A stretch of 64,000 nucleotides of DNA from Cyanophora paradoxa (taxonomy: Eukaryota > Glaucocystophyceae > Cyanophorales > Cyanophoraceae): the NCBI GenBank assembly GCA_004431415.1, contig QPMI01000436.1:372001-436000 (forward strand), read 5' to 3'. Positions 8,844-19,632 of this stretch are shown piece after piece (position 1 is the stretch's first letter; every line of letters begins with the position of its first letter). Below the pieces are notes generated by a model. The model saw nothing but the letters and a program-made list of their open reading frames with translations. It was not told the DNA's origin and searched no databases. Position numbers and translations under genes: made by a program.

Positions 8844-9854
8844 TTATGCGAAGCTTGTAATAACTGGATAGGAAGGGTGAAGCTGCGACATTCTCATCTT
8901 ATAGTATTCATAAACTGGGTCTCCTGCTGGCTCATCACCATAGCGAATTTCAAAGGTCAGATGAACAGGTTGACCCTCAAAATCAATTGGTTCATTTACA
9001 GCATTAACAATATCAACCGAGAAAGTGGATAATCCAACCTTTTTGTTATAGTATTTATAAAGTGGATGAGCCTCTGTTGAATTGTAAACAACATGCTCAC
9101 CATAATCTTTGTCAGGAACCACTATTTTATGAAAGTAACCAGTCAGAAGACCATCCCCACATTGAACCAGATCACCCAGCTCCTTTACTCTCACAAACAA
9201 AACACTGTCCCTGGTCTTCTCAGGCTCAAAAGAAGATATAATGCCATTCACTCGACCATCAGTAAAGATTCCATCAGTGAGAGCATCATAAACTTGGGAT
9301 TTGATTGGGGAATTCCCATATCTTCCAGGATCAAGACCAAGCAGTCTAGCTGAACTCAATAGCTTTTGGATTGTTTGTTGGCTTGGGTTTACAGCAAGTG
9401 AGAAAGCCAGGTAAAAAGGCACTGCCGAGTGGAATATAATTCGTTTCAGTGACTCATCCCATTTGCAGCGAATGGATGGTTGGGGAGTTCTGCCAATGAA
9501 TTTTGAGTTGATTACATTCACCAGCTGTTGGTGGCTTTGGATGGGGGTCTCGCGATTTACCATGAATTGTTTCCATTGTTCAAAATCAGCAGCTGGGCGA
9601 GTTGTTGGAATTCCTGAGCTTCCAGCTCCTGGAGTTTGTTCCGAATAATAAATACTAAATGTGTTATCAACTGTGACATCTCCTGCTTTGGTTTCACCAC
9701 TCACCATAGGGATGCTGTTATAAAATTCGGCTGAGACCAGTCTCACAGCCCTCACATTCTCATAACTACTGGGGAGTCGAGCCACAAAGCTTGATGTGGG
9801 ACCATCACCAGAGATTGTATTAAATGAGCTAACCTCGATGTAATCCACAGGCAT
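8844..9854 (-). CDS. Minor capsid / penton-like protein 1
   Basis: A 336-residue protein (MPVDYIEVSSFNTISGDGPT). Its N-terminus (SSFVARLPSSYENVRAVRLVSAEFYNSIPMV) follows the pattern of PLV and virophage penton proteins, where a short strand segment precedes (V)-x-L-x-S-A-x-(I/F)-(P/Y)-N. It has no transmembrane segment and is beta-rich. It lies 54 bases upstream of the MCP on the same strand and is divergent from the second penton-like gene, with a 29-base shared promoter region. The ATG follows TATAGATAAAAGAAGA. Confidence 0.72.
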   Translation of the reverse strand: MPVDYIEVSSFNTISGDGPTSSFVARLPSSYENVRAVRLVSAEFYNSIPMVSGETKAGDVTVDNTFSIYYSEQTPGAGSSGIPTTRPAADFEQWKQFMVNRETPIQSHQQLVNVINSKFIGRTPQPSIRCKWDESLKRIIFHSAVPFYLAFSLAVNPSQQTIQKLLSSARLLGLDPGRYGNSPIKSQVYDALTDGIFTDGRVNGIISSFEPEKTRDSVLFVRVKELGDLVQCGDGLLTGYFHKIVVPDKDYGEHVVYNSTEAHPLYKYYNKKVGLSTFSVDIVNAVNEPIDFEGQPVHLTFEIRYGDEPAGDPVYEYYKMRMSQLHPSYPVITSFA

Positions 9855-9883
9855 TCTTCTTTTATCTATATTTATATATTAAA
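9855..9883. promoter_or_regulatory. Compact divergent promoter between the two penton-like genes
   Basis: Only 29 bases separate the two start codons. The plus side reads TATATATTAAA before its ATG, the minus side TATAGATAAAAGAAGA before its ATG. Each direction has its own late-type A-rich leader. Confidence 0.5.
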
Positions 9884-10816
9884 ATGAACCGGCTCGTTAA
9901 TATTGATAGCAGGGATAGAAGCCAAGGACAAAATGAAAACTCTTACAGGGTCACCCTCACAACTCCAGTAGAGAGACCAAGGGAATGCAGGGTTCTATAT
10001 GCAGAGATTCCGAACAGTATCTATAACAGTGTGGGAACTGATCATCTAACAGTTCAGTTTAATTACCAAGATGGTTCATACAATGAAGTCATCACACAGA
10101 AAGTGTATCCCCTTCCCAGTGGCTACATCAATCAGGGTCATTTTGGGGTAACACACCCTTATAATTATGGGCTGAACTATTCAAGCTTCCAAACCATTGC
10201 AGGCAAAACAGTAGCTTTTGAGTTCAAAATATTCTACAACCCAACAACCTATAAAGTGGAGTTTTACAGTAATCATGAGTTTCGTTTTATTGCAAGCAAC
10301 AAGCGAATAGGGAAGCTTTTGGGTGTAAGTTCTACTGAATACACCACTGGGTATTATAGCACTCCTCCTGTTGGTGGATCTCCCTATCGACCTGAGAACC
10401 TTTTAAAGTATGATGGCAAACCTATTACACCTGATCACCCAGCATGGGGAATCACCTTCTCAGGACCCAGACTCTCCTCTAAGCCCTTGCAATATTATTT
10501 TGACAGCAGGAAGATGTCTGATATGAATGCTGAGCAGTATCTGTACATGCATATTAAAGAGCTGTCCCCCTTTGCCAGCAGACACAATATAATTCCAAAA
10601 TCGCAACCACAAAACCAGGGAGCTATCCTTAGATTGCAATTGAGTAAAGATATAGGGGGCTATGTTTACCATAGTGGTGAACATGCAGAATTTATTCAAA
10701 TCAATGACAGAAACCTGGTGATAAGGGAACTCACTGTGGAGTTTAAAGATTACTTTGGTGAACTGATTGATATGAATGGAATCGATAATTCTTTTCAGTT
10801 GGAGTTTATCGAATAA
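9884..10816 (+). CDS. Minor capsid / penton-like protein 2 (NIDSRDR type)
   Basis: 310 residues starting MNRLVNIDSRDRSQGQNENS. The N-terminal (N)-(I/V)-D-S-R-D-R motif followed by YRVTLTTPV...VLYAEIPNSIYNSVG is characteristic of penton or minor capsid proteins of PLVs and related viruses. The gene at 22731-23609 in the second element starts with NVDSRDRFEGTSSNF and is its counterpart. The 3' end overlaps the convergent lipase gene by 11 bases. Together with the MCP and ATPase this completes the usual morphogenesis set, apart from a protease, which I do not see. Confidence 0.8.
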   Translation: MNRLVNIDSRDRSQGQNENSYRVTLTTPVERPRECRVLYAEIPNSIYNSVGTDHLTVQFNYQDGSYNEVITQKVYPLPSGYINQGHFGVTHPYNYGLNYSSFQTIAGKTVAFEFKIFYNPTTYKVEFYSNHEFRFIASNKRIGKLLGVSSTEYTTGYYSTPPVGGSPYRPENLLKYDGKPITPDHPAWGITFSGPRLSSKPLQYYFDSRKMSDMNAEQYLYMHIKELSPFASRHNIIPKSQPQNQGAILRLQLSKDIGGYVYHSGEHAEFIQINDRNLVIRELTVEFKDYFGELIDMNGIDNSFQLEFIE

Positions 10817-12362
10817 AGGCACCTGTAAAGTCAACTCTCATTGTGGGAGCATTCACATACACAAGGGGATAAATGCGAATATATCTTATTCTCAGAGAAT
10901 AACCTATGTAAAAAGCATCCTTGATGCTGAGAGGGAACCCACTCAATAGAGCCACATCACCAGAGTTGTGAGCATTGTTAATGTTCTCACAGACATATAT
11001 TTTGTTTTGCCCATCTGATCGAATAAAAGACCAGTTGATCCCATCAGTGGATGTTGCCACATTGAAAGTCTTAATAAAAGCATTGGTGTCCCCTGATCCA
11101 TAGGCAATCACAGAGGAGAGTTCAAAAGTATATGGAAAAGCAACTTGAAGGTATTCAGTGGGGGTTTCCCATATCTGTTCAGGAGCATAGGCTCCAGCTT
11201 CCCAGCCAAATGCTGAAGGTCTAGCCATGAAAGGCTCTTTACCTGTCACAGAGGATGAGGCAGTAAAGGCATCATCTGCAAGCTGATACCAATTGGCATC
11301 CAAAGGAGGTGATGTAGTGAGAGTGGATGAAATGTAAGCCTTTGTAGGGTTCTTTAGTTCATAGTTTGCTACTAGTAGGCTGCAAAGCTTATTAATCATA
11401 TCATTGTTTGCTGCAATGTATGTTTCAGTGAATGCAAGCATGTCTGGGATCTTAGATGTGTCATCCAGGGAGCTTACTATATGATTTGGAAGAGGGACTG
11501 ATAACCTATAGTATCTCCCATAATCCTGATCATAGTTGTAGGGTAACAACTCCTCCATCTTATCAAGGGCAGATAGCTCACTTGCAGCCATGAGCATGTT
11601 AATCAATGGGCTTCCATCTGTTGAGGCAATCCATGAGAGAATGCCCCAGCTGTTTACAGTCTCATAAGCATAACCCACATAATCAGACTCTAAATGTGGG
11701 TCCACCTCTCCACAAGAGATGCTTATTACTATAATGTCATCATCATCACTGTAAATCTTCTTTGCATGGCTGTAACCACACACACTGGGATTATTGTTTC
11801 CCGAAATGGCACCATCAATGAGACAGACATATACTCCCCTATTGAAATCAACAATGCTTACAGGAGAGAAATATGTAGGAGCAGCAGAAGTAGCCCTAGC
11901 AGCAATCTTACAAGGCATAAAGTTGTAATTGTTGTCATTTGTGATAAATATTGGTTTCATATTCTGAGTATCAAAGGATGTAATCACAATGTCCTTTAGG
12001 GAATCCTGTATTAGTGATTCACCAGTAACTGAATTGATTGCAGTCTCCAAGGGTCCCACATCATACTTTGTATTAAATAGGGCATTTTCGATTATATTTC
12101 GAGGATTTGCGAAAATCAAGGGCAGTTGGGCTAGGTAAATGTTGTGTAAATCGTTTGCTGTGAGTTTAGGTTCACCTGGTTTATCAGGATGCCTTATATT
12201 CAAACCTATTGCAATGATCCCACCAGTGGAAGTTCCACTCACAAGATCCACAAGATCGATTATTCTCCTGCCAGTTCGATTTTCGATTTCTTTTAGCAGC
12301 CTGGTTATGATAATGCCCCTTGCACCCCCGCCAGAAAGACTTAAACAAACCCTGAGAGGCAT
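10806..12362 (-). CDS. Patatin-like phospholipase fused to an F5/8C (discoidin)-like domain
   Basis: 518 residues. The patatin domain shows the oxyanion loop GGGARG (residues 11-16), nucleophile elbow GTSTGG with Ser45, and a DGA motif near residue 180 supplying the catalytic Asp, so the dyad looks intact. Such enzymes hydrolyse acyl esters of membrane lipids. The last 160 residues have the discoidin pattern: YLQVAFPYTFELSSVIAYG, then STDGINWSFI, then RIRYIRIYPL and a terminal MRVDFTGAF. Discoidin domains usually bind sugars or lipids. The ATG follows GATAAGTAAAAG, the late leader, so the enzyme may be packaged. A role in membrane penetration or exit is inference. Confidence 0.85.
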   Translation of the reverse strand: MPLRVCLSLSGGGARGIIITRLLKEIENRTGRRIIDLVDLVSGTSTGGIIAIGLNIRHPDKPGEPKLTANDLHNIYLAQLPLIFANPRNIIENALFNTKYDVGPLETAINSVTGESLIQDSLKDIVITSFDTQNMKPIFITNDNNYNFMPCKIAARATSAAPTYFSPVSIVDFNRGVYVCLIDGAISGNNNPSVCGYSHAKKIYSDDDDIIVISISCGEVDPHLESDYVGYAYETVNSWGILSWIASTDGSPLINMLMAASELSALDKMEELLPYNYDQDYGRYYRLSVPLPNHIVSSLDDTSKIPDMLAFTETYIAANNDMINKLCSLLVANYELKNPTKAYISSTLTTSPPLDANWYQLADDAFTASSSVTGKEPFMARPSAFGWEAGAYAPEQIWETPTEYLQVAFPYTFELSSVIAYGSGDTNAFIKTFNVATSTDGINWSFIRSDGQNKIYVCENINNAHNSGDVALLSGFPLSIKDAFYIGYSLRIRYIRIYPLVYVNAPTMRVDFTGAFIR

Positions 12363-12392
12363 CTTTTACTTATCAGGAATTTTATAAATCCA

Positions 12393-12403
12393 TATAGTAA
12401 AAG
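12393..12403 (+). promoter_or_regulatory. Late-type leader of the fibre gene
   Basis: TATAGTAAAAG followed by CC and the ATG at 12406. This is the clearest form of the shared motif. Confidence 0.55.
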
Positions 12404-12405
12404 CC

Positions 12406-15400
12406 ATGAGCTTCAATTACCCACCCAATCTAGAAACCATTCAAGATGATAATGCAAGCAGCACCAAGCATGTGAACTTTGATAATATTAAAGTAAAGGG
12501 TTCAGTTTCGATTGACCACAGTTCCGATAATTCATCCAAGACTCAATCAAGGGAGCATGCTTTATCTGTGAATCAAACCGATCCAGATAAGGAGGAAGTT
12601 AGTGTTGCTTTTAGCTTGGGTAATGTGAAAGCAAACCAAGTGGCAGAGATCAAAGCAACAAGAAGGAGACCTAGGAAACTAAAAACCAGTGGCACTCACC
12701 CAGATATACCTTCCAGGTTTGATAGTGGTCGATTGATTTTCAATGTTCAAGATGAGCAGGGCAAACAGAACACAGCTTTGCGAATTTACAATGAGGGCAG
12801 CACTGCAAAAGCTGAGGTCCCCCAAGTATTGCAAGTGGGTCCCATTGCCAATACAAATCAGGTTTCCTACACAAATGATGTCTACCCCAAGGATATTACA
12901 TATGATTTTGCGAGGAATGAGCCTTTTGGGTTCTTTACTCCAAAAGATGTCCATCAAAAAAAGCCATCAATTACAATCAACAGTAGCCCCAGTCAGCCAG
13001 TAGCAATCCATTTACATCCTGATTTAGTCGAAATGGATAGGCACCTTTTGCCTTTGTATAGCAATGTGAAAGACCTTGGAATTCGAACCAGGCAATGGCG
13101 AAATATCCATGGCAGCAATGTGTATGCAAATGGGGAGAAACTTGTTAGTGAGAAAACCCTAAGAGAAATCATTGAGCATTATGGTCCCAATGGACCTACT
13201 GTCCCATTCCCTATTCCATTTCCCAATGGACCACCCGATTTAACACCAAAGAAGCAGCCTGGAAGAGAATACACAGCCACTGAGGATGTAGCCTTTGGGC
13301 AGCACATTGTTAGTTGGGAGCAAGTTCGCAATAAACCTATAATTGAACCAAAAAAGCAAATAGATGAGCAGTATTTACCTCCTGAAATCGATATATTAGA
13401 GCTTGATGAATATCAATTCGTTCCAGATGAGGAGGAGTATTTACCAGATGGTTTTGACCCACAAGAGTATGAGTATGATCAATATGACCCCAATGAGGAG
13501 GAAATATTACCAGATGGCTTAGATCCACAAGAGTTTGAGTATGAGCAGAACTATGAACCTGATGAGGAGTATTTGCCAGATGGGCATGATCCACCAGCTG
13601 TTGATTATGAGCAACCTTATGAACCCCATGAGGAATTGTTACCAGATGGATTTCGACCTGAGATCTGGGAGTTCTTTCCTGATTATGAACAAATAAATAA
13701 TAAACCTGCAAAGTATCCCCCAGAGGATCACAATCATGATTGGGATGAGATCTTAGGCAAACCTCAAAAGTATCCACCAGAGGATCACAGGCATGATTGG
13801 GGTGAAATTGATGGGATACCTACTGAGTTCCCACCAAGCAAACATGAACATATTTGGGATGAGATCAATGACCAACCAGAATTTGCAAAGGTAGAGCCTC
13901 TTGATAACTTGGGGGTTTCTCTTTACCAGACTTGCAATGTCCCTGAAAGAATCTTTTTGAATGAACACTATGTTCATGTGAATGGGACACTTGCGAATTC
14001 AGCTATGAGAGGACCACTTCATATTAGGACACTACCAGGCTCTTTTGAAACCCCACCACCACCAGGAGCAACCATACCAAATATCTTTGTGTCAAGCTAC
14101 ATGGAGGCTGACATTCCCACAGATACATTCAGAGTCCCAACAGACCCAGCAACCTACCAAAATTACAACTCTGCTATACAGGTTCATGTAGCAGATGTAA
14201 GCAGCTTAGATGGCTCAAGACCAATGATAGTATTCAGTCGAGATAAATACTCCTACATTCCCATAGTGGGAACTGCAAATGATAACTATGGGAGGGCAGA
14301 GCTTGCATGGATTAAAACAGATTATGGTGGGGTTCTGGAAGCTAATCAGAGGATGGCTGCAAAAAACATACACAATGAGAACATTTCAAGAGTGGTCACA
14401 GAGGATTATCTAGAAGATCAAGGATATATTGATGAAGGTGAACTCACAAATACTCTCTCTCTTTTTGTGATCAAAAATGACACAAACCTTACAGTCACAA
14501 GTAACATTTACACCAGCAACCTTTATACAAGTAACATTTTCACAAGTAACCTATGGGCAAGTAATATTTATGGAAGTAATCTTGAAGTCGACTATTTGAC
14601 TGTGAATATTGAAGCAAATCTACCAAATCATCCTACATCCAATGTAGTTTTAGGTTGGATCGATACCCACACCCACACAAAAGATGAAATAACAGATTTT
14701 GCACATGAGCATTTATGGGAGCATATAACAGATCCACCATTAACCTTCCCACCCAGTTCTCATGAGCATTTATGGAGCATATAACAAATCCACCATTAAC
14801 CTTTCCACCTGATCCACACAGTCATGATTACTCCCAGATCACCAACTGCAATCACAGACACCCTTGGAATGAAATCGATCAACAACCAGTGTTTGCACAA
14901 TTGAATGCAATCGGAAATGTTTTCAATGGAGTCACACTTTACCAATCGAGTAATACACCTGAAAGATTGTATTTGAATGATCATTATGTTAGTCTCAATG
15001 GGACTTTTACAGGTCAAACAGGCACTCCAATGGAGGGAACTCTTGCAGTAAGATTACCCAGGGATCCAATTGTAAATGGAGTTTATGATGGTGATTTCAA
15101 TGTAGGAGTAAATGATACTTTCCCAGTATCTATGTTACGAATTATCACCCAGGTGAAACAGGACAAGTAGCCGATTTTTCAGCAGCTATTCAAATAAACG
15201 TTACAGATCAAAGCCCATATGATGGAGCAAGACCTAAGATTGTGTTCACAAGGGAGAAAGTTGTAAACTACCTTCCTGTTGTGGGACAACCCACAGATGA
15301 TCATGGGAAATGTGAGATGGCATGGATTAAAACGACATCAGGTGGAGCCTTAGAAGTCAATCAGAGGATGGCAGCAAAAAACTTACACAATACCACCCTT

Positions 15401-18400
15401 TCAGGTGTGGTCACAGATGATTACCTAACCAATAAAGGGTATCTTACTTCTGCAGATTTAAGCAGTTATACAACTGATGCAGAGTTAACATCAGCTCTTG
15501 CAAATTATCTACCTCTTACAGGTGGGACTGTCAATGGAACTGTGAATGCTACCACTCTACAAATTGGTGGAACCACAATACCAAAAGGTTACGATTTTGA
15601 CCAATTAGATGTGGTTTCGACAGACAGAAGCGCAAATAATTGGACTGTTAATTGGACAGGACATAGAACAGGACAAACAGGATGTTACACCACACCTGAG
15701 AATGATGCTGATGTTACGGGTTGTTGGATGCGTTGGGCAATACCAGAGGGTATGAAATCGTTTTATATTCAACTTTTAAATTGGCATAATTGTAGATATT
15801 TCGACATTTACGGTGAAACTGTGAATGGACATCAGCATTTCCTAAAACGTGTTAATCACTATCAAGCAATACAAGATAGCGGAATTCAAGATGGAACCTA
15901 TAACGCTATTATATATACTTCTATTAACTGTGATTTCTATAAAAAGATTGTTGTAAAAGGTGTAAAAGGTCGCATTTATTTTACGGGTGTGTTTGGTTGG
16001 AGTCGTCAGAGAGCAACCGATAATGATGTGGGATTAATTCATTATGATAATATCGCTTTTAATCCTGTCGGCAAATATTCCGATTTTGATGTGGTGAGTG
16101 GTTGGAATAGCACAGGTGTAGCATTCCCAGCCGGAGCTTGGACAACAGGATGGAAACCCACAACAGATAACCCAGTAGAGGGTTTTTATTGCAACCAAAC
16201 AGACGATGAAAGCGGCAGTGGATATATGCAGTGTCAAGTTCCAGCAGGAATGAAAACATGTCACATTCAATATTTATGTTGGACGAATGGGCGATATTTC
16301 GATATTTATGGATACCGAAATGGTCGATGGAATTATATTATGAGAGTGAATACGTATCAAAATGTTCAAAACACAGCCGACACAGCTTGGCATTCGAGTT
16401 TATTATGGACATCCGTATTTTGTGGGAGTTTCTCATATATTGGAATTTTCGCAAAGAAAGGACGAATTCACATTGGAATGCTTGGATGGACAAAAGAAGT
16501 AGGAAGAACAGCGCCAGCAAATGGTTTGATAAGTTGGGATAATATTTACAGTCGTCCGGCGTTATTTACAGCCGCAGACCTTCCACAAACAGCAACATGG
16601 GCTGTCCAGACATGGCTAAAATCAACTGACAACTATGAGCGGTTTTATTTTGGAAACGCCAGCACTACATTTATTCGAGGTAGACCCAATAGTGACAGCG
16701 TTTGCATCGAATTCAGAAACTCAGGGGATGCAGCATTATTAAAATCTTATGAAAACGGCAACCTTTGGGTGAATAATACTGTGTCAGCTCCGACTCTAAG
16801 TGGAACAATTATTAATGGGGGTTCGATAAATGCAACTACAAACTATAAATTTGGCGACAAAACAATGCCTCGATGTGTAGAATATGATGCATCAGTTGCA
16901 GGAAATTCGCCACATGGTTATGCAGGAGGTTGGGGTTTTGAAGGTGGAACAGCATGGGAACCCTACTATAATTACGGTGGGTATGCTTACAATAATGAGA
17001 GTGGCGACACTGTTGTTAACGGCTCATGGGTTGATTACACAATACCCACTGATTTATATACAGGAACAGCCCACTTAACATATCTCCCTTGGGTAAATTG
17101 TCGTTACTTTGAGATTTGGGGAATTAATAGACAAGGAAATGCGGTTTTCATTGCAAGAGTGAATAGTTATCATCAATATGAAAGCGCACCAGATGGAAAC
17201 CACAATGGTTTACAAAATGTCCCTATTATGTTGGGAAATCGCTTTATTCGCCTTCGTATTATTCCAAAGGTAGGAAGAGTTCACATAATGGGCATTGGAT
17301 TTACTCGCACTTGGACAGGAAGTAGTTATGGTGGTCACACAGGTTATGTTTCTTGGGATAACATTTATAGTAAGCCAAATCTACTAACAACGAATTTAGT
17401 TGGAAATATTACAGGTTTTGATACTTGGAGTGGAACAGGTAGTGGTGGTCTATCATTTAGTGGATCTTGGGTGTCAGGTTGGACAGCTTCTTATTCTAAT
17501 CCCGTCGATGGATTTTATAGCAGTATTTCAGATGATTCAACAAGTGGTGATTGGGCGCAAATTGAAGTCCCAGCAAATATGCAAACATGTCATGTCCAAT
17601 ATTTGTGTTGGTCGAATTGTCGATATTTCGATATTGGAGGTTATCGATCGGGTAGATGGTTCCACATTATGCGAGTTAATACTTATCAGACTGTCTCAAA
17701 TTATGGAACCACAGATTATCACGATGGTTTGGCGTGGGCTTCTTTTGCTTGTGATTATTTCTCACATGTTAGATTTGTTGCAAGAAAAGGGAGATGTTAT
17801 ATTGGTATGGTTGGATGGACGAAAGAAAAAGGGAGAACCTCACCAGCAAATGGTATGATCAGCTGGGATAATGTATATAGTAAAGATGCTCGCACAACTT
17901 GGGCAACCGGAACTTGGATAACATCAGATGAAGGTAATGGGAGAGTTTATTTCGGTTCATCATCAACTACATACATTAAAGGTTATGGTTACGAAATGAT
18001 CCATTTTAGAGCAGGAAATGATATAACAATGCAAGCTTTTTATAATAATGGTGACGTTTACTTTTGGGGATGGCTTACACAAGGAAGTGATAGAAGATAC
18101 AAAACCGACATTAAAAATATAACCGGCGCCCTTTCAGCAATCGAACAATTACAGGGTGTGAGTTACAAAAAGATTGGTGATGAAAAACAGAAAGTTAACT
18201 TAGGTTTGATTGCGCAAGATGTCGAAAAGGTCATACCAGAAGTAGTAGGTAAAAATCACGAAAATTATTTGACCCTTGCATACACAGGTTTAATTCCGGT
18301 TCTCATTGAAGCAGTGAAGGAGTTATCCCAAAAATGCAAAGATTTAACACAAACCTGTGAGAATCTCCAAAGTCAAATAGACCAAATTAAAAATATCACA

Positions 18401-18409
18401 GTATTATAA
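12406..18409 (+). CDS. Giant tail-fibre-like protein with S74 chaperone, broken by two frameshifts
   Basis: Three ORFs (12406-14784, 14772-15170, 15242-18409) read as one fibre of about 2,000 residues. In order: a disordered start; four acidic repeats around YLPDGFDPQEYEY (13380-13670); His-rich repeats of the type KYPPEDHNHDWDEI (13690-13870), like metal-binding HxH motifs of phage fibres; a module with YQT-N-PER-FLNEHYVHVNGT; tandem NIYTSN repeats (14500-14590); a second copy of the His/PER module; four CRYFDIYG-type repeats of about 160 residues; and a Peptidase_S74 domain starting SDRRYKTDI (Ser codon 18086), an intramolecular trimerisation chaperone, ending in a coiled coil. The first break is directly visible: TATGGGAGCAT in one repeat copy is TATGGAGCAT in the next (14772). 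The second lies in about 15100-15170. Confidence 0.85.
13380..13870 (+). repeat. Acidic and histidine-rich tandem repeats inside the fibre gene
   Basis: Four units share the pattern (D/E)EEYLPDGxDPxxxEYE. They are followed by three units of KYPPEDHxHDWxEI type. These are coding repeats. The His-rich units look like the HxH metal sites that stabilise trimeric phage fibres. Confidence 0.75.
15590..17890 (+). repeat. Four diverged repeats of about 160 codons in the fibre
   Basis: Units start near 15595, 16080, 16890 and 17410. Each contains an (IP)-(A/E)-x-M region, a C/N-R-Y-F-(D/E)-I-x-G core, an R-V-N-x-Y segment, a G-R-(I/V/C)-(H/Y)-(I/F) strand and an ending like SWDNIYSK. Units 2 and 4 are most alike. 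They are probably receptor- or glycan-binding beta domains. Confidence 0.75.
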
Positions 18410-18715
18410 ATGGCGACCTATCCTCTTGGTGGAACCACCTATTCTACTGAGCCTGTTGCACTTTCTTTTGATACAATCACCCTTGTAAACGCATTACAAA
18501 CAGTTGAAAAAACAATACAACAAACTAACAAACTGTCACCGGTTGTTCATGAATATAAAAACCTCTTGGTTAATGTCCTTGCTCAAGCTGCATTTGGTGA
18601 CCCTGTTGCTAAATACACTGAGTGTGATAACAACATTAAAGCAATGACATCCAACCTTCAAACACTTTCAGTTGCCTACCAATCCCTTGGATCGAATTTA
18701 ATCACTTTGGCTTGA
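18410..18715 (+). CDS. Small hypothetical protein downstream of the fibre
   Basis: 101 residues beginning MATYPLGGTTYSTEPVALSF. The ATG abuts the fibre stop codon (TAA ATG). It is helix-rich after residue 20 (LVNALQTVEKTIQQTNKL...) and has no charged clusters. Its position suggests a fibre accessory or assembly factor, like small genes following phage fibre genes, but there is no recognised domain. Confidence 0.6.
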   Translation: MATYPLGGTTYSTEPVALSFDTITLVNALQTVEKTIQQTNKLSPVVHEYKNLLVNVLAQAAFGDPVAKYTECDNNIKAMTSNLQTLSVAYQSLGSNLITLA

Positions 18716-18740
18716 TGGTAGTTTATTTTTCTTTCCTTCT

Positions 18741-18749
18741 TAGTAAAAG
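18741..18749 (+). promoter_or_regulatory. Late-type leader of structural paralogue 1
   Basis: TAGTAAAAG followed by AAGCC and the ATG at 18755. Same motif as before the fibre and lipase genes. Confidence 0.5.
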
Positions 18750-18754
18750 AAGCC

Positions 18755-19609
18755 ATGGGTGAATATAATCGAGTTCAACTGCCTATATATTCCCTTGGAT
18801 CCCCTGCAATGCATTTTCGCCAGCATGAAGTAAATGATGAGGTTCGTGGTTTAGAATCCACAGAGAGACCCAACTCCAATGGTAACTCCTTTGATAAAAA
18901 TTCGATTATTCGAGTTAAAGAGCTGAGAGCTGATAAGAATTCAGGTGTGGTGAAAACAACTCGACTTCTTGTCACAAATGCAAACTTCTTCCAACCTACT
19001 AATGGAGGTCCAGATGCTTACAGTGTTGATCTGAAAGCCCTTGATTTCGATAAGAATTCTGCAGCTGTAACTGTGAGATCAGGAGGAGCATTTATTGGTG
19101 GTGGCTGCAGAGTTTCAGGTCAGCTATCTTCATCTGTTTCCTACAATGATGTCCCAGATACTCTCGAACAAAATGTGGAGAACCCACAACGAATTCGTTT
19201 CTACACACCTGTTGCACAGCAACCTTTTTTGCATTTCTATGTTGCATCCTCTGTAACTCTTGAGAATTCGGAATTAGTTTCCATTACAGGAACTGATCGA
19301 GTAAGAAGAAATATTCCTCTTCCCACTGCAATGCTTTCCATGTGTAGAGCCAATAATAATCAACCAGGACACAACTACTTATTCTTTGTTCAAGCTTCGA
19401 ACCATTTTGGCAGAGGATATTGTGTTTATAACAATTTGACATTTACCTATGATCTGTTTGTCACTGAGGTTGGAGTATACAATACTATGATTATGGGACT
19501 GAGAACAGATATAGCAGCTGTATCAGCACTTCGTGGGGTAAATGTTGCTGATATATTCACAACAGGATTTTACCAAGAATTAGATGTAATTGATGACCCA
19601 ACCCCATAA
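18755..19609 (+). CDS. Putative structural protein, tandem paralogue 1
   Basis: 284 residues starting MGEYNRVQLPIYSLGSPAMH. It shares with the next gene a run of identical positions: FRQHEVNDEVRGLESTE against LQHATFDDVEGLQSTE, then LRADKNSGVVKTTRLLVTNA against LRCDKNNGIVKTTKLLVTNA, and a SGGAFIGGG/SGGAYIGDG turn. The rest is beta-rich without membrane segments. A late-type leader precedes it. Position after the fibre suggests a virion surface or adaptor protein. Family not recognised. Confidence 0.7.
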   Translation: MGEYNRVQLPIYSLGSPAMHFRQHEVNDEVRGLESTERPNSNGNSFDKNSIIRVKELRADKNSGVVKTTRLLVTNANFFQPTNGGPDAYSVDLKALDFDKNSAAVTVRSGGAFIGGGCRVSGQLSSSVSYNDVPDTLEQNVENPQRIRFYTPVAQQPFLHFYVASSVTLENSELVSITGTDRVRRNIPLPTAMLSMCRANNNQPGHNYLFFVQASNHFGRGYCVYNNLTFTYDLFVTEVGVYNTMIMGLRTDIAAVSALRGVNVADIFTTGFYQELDVIDDPTP

Positions 19610-19632
19610 AAGATATATCCCTTTAATGTAAA

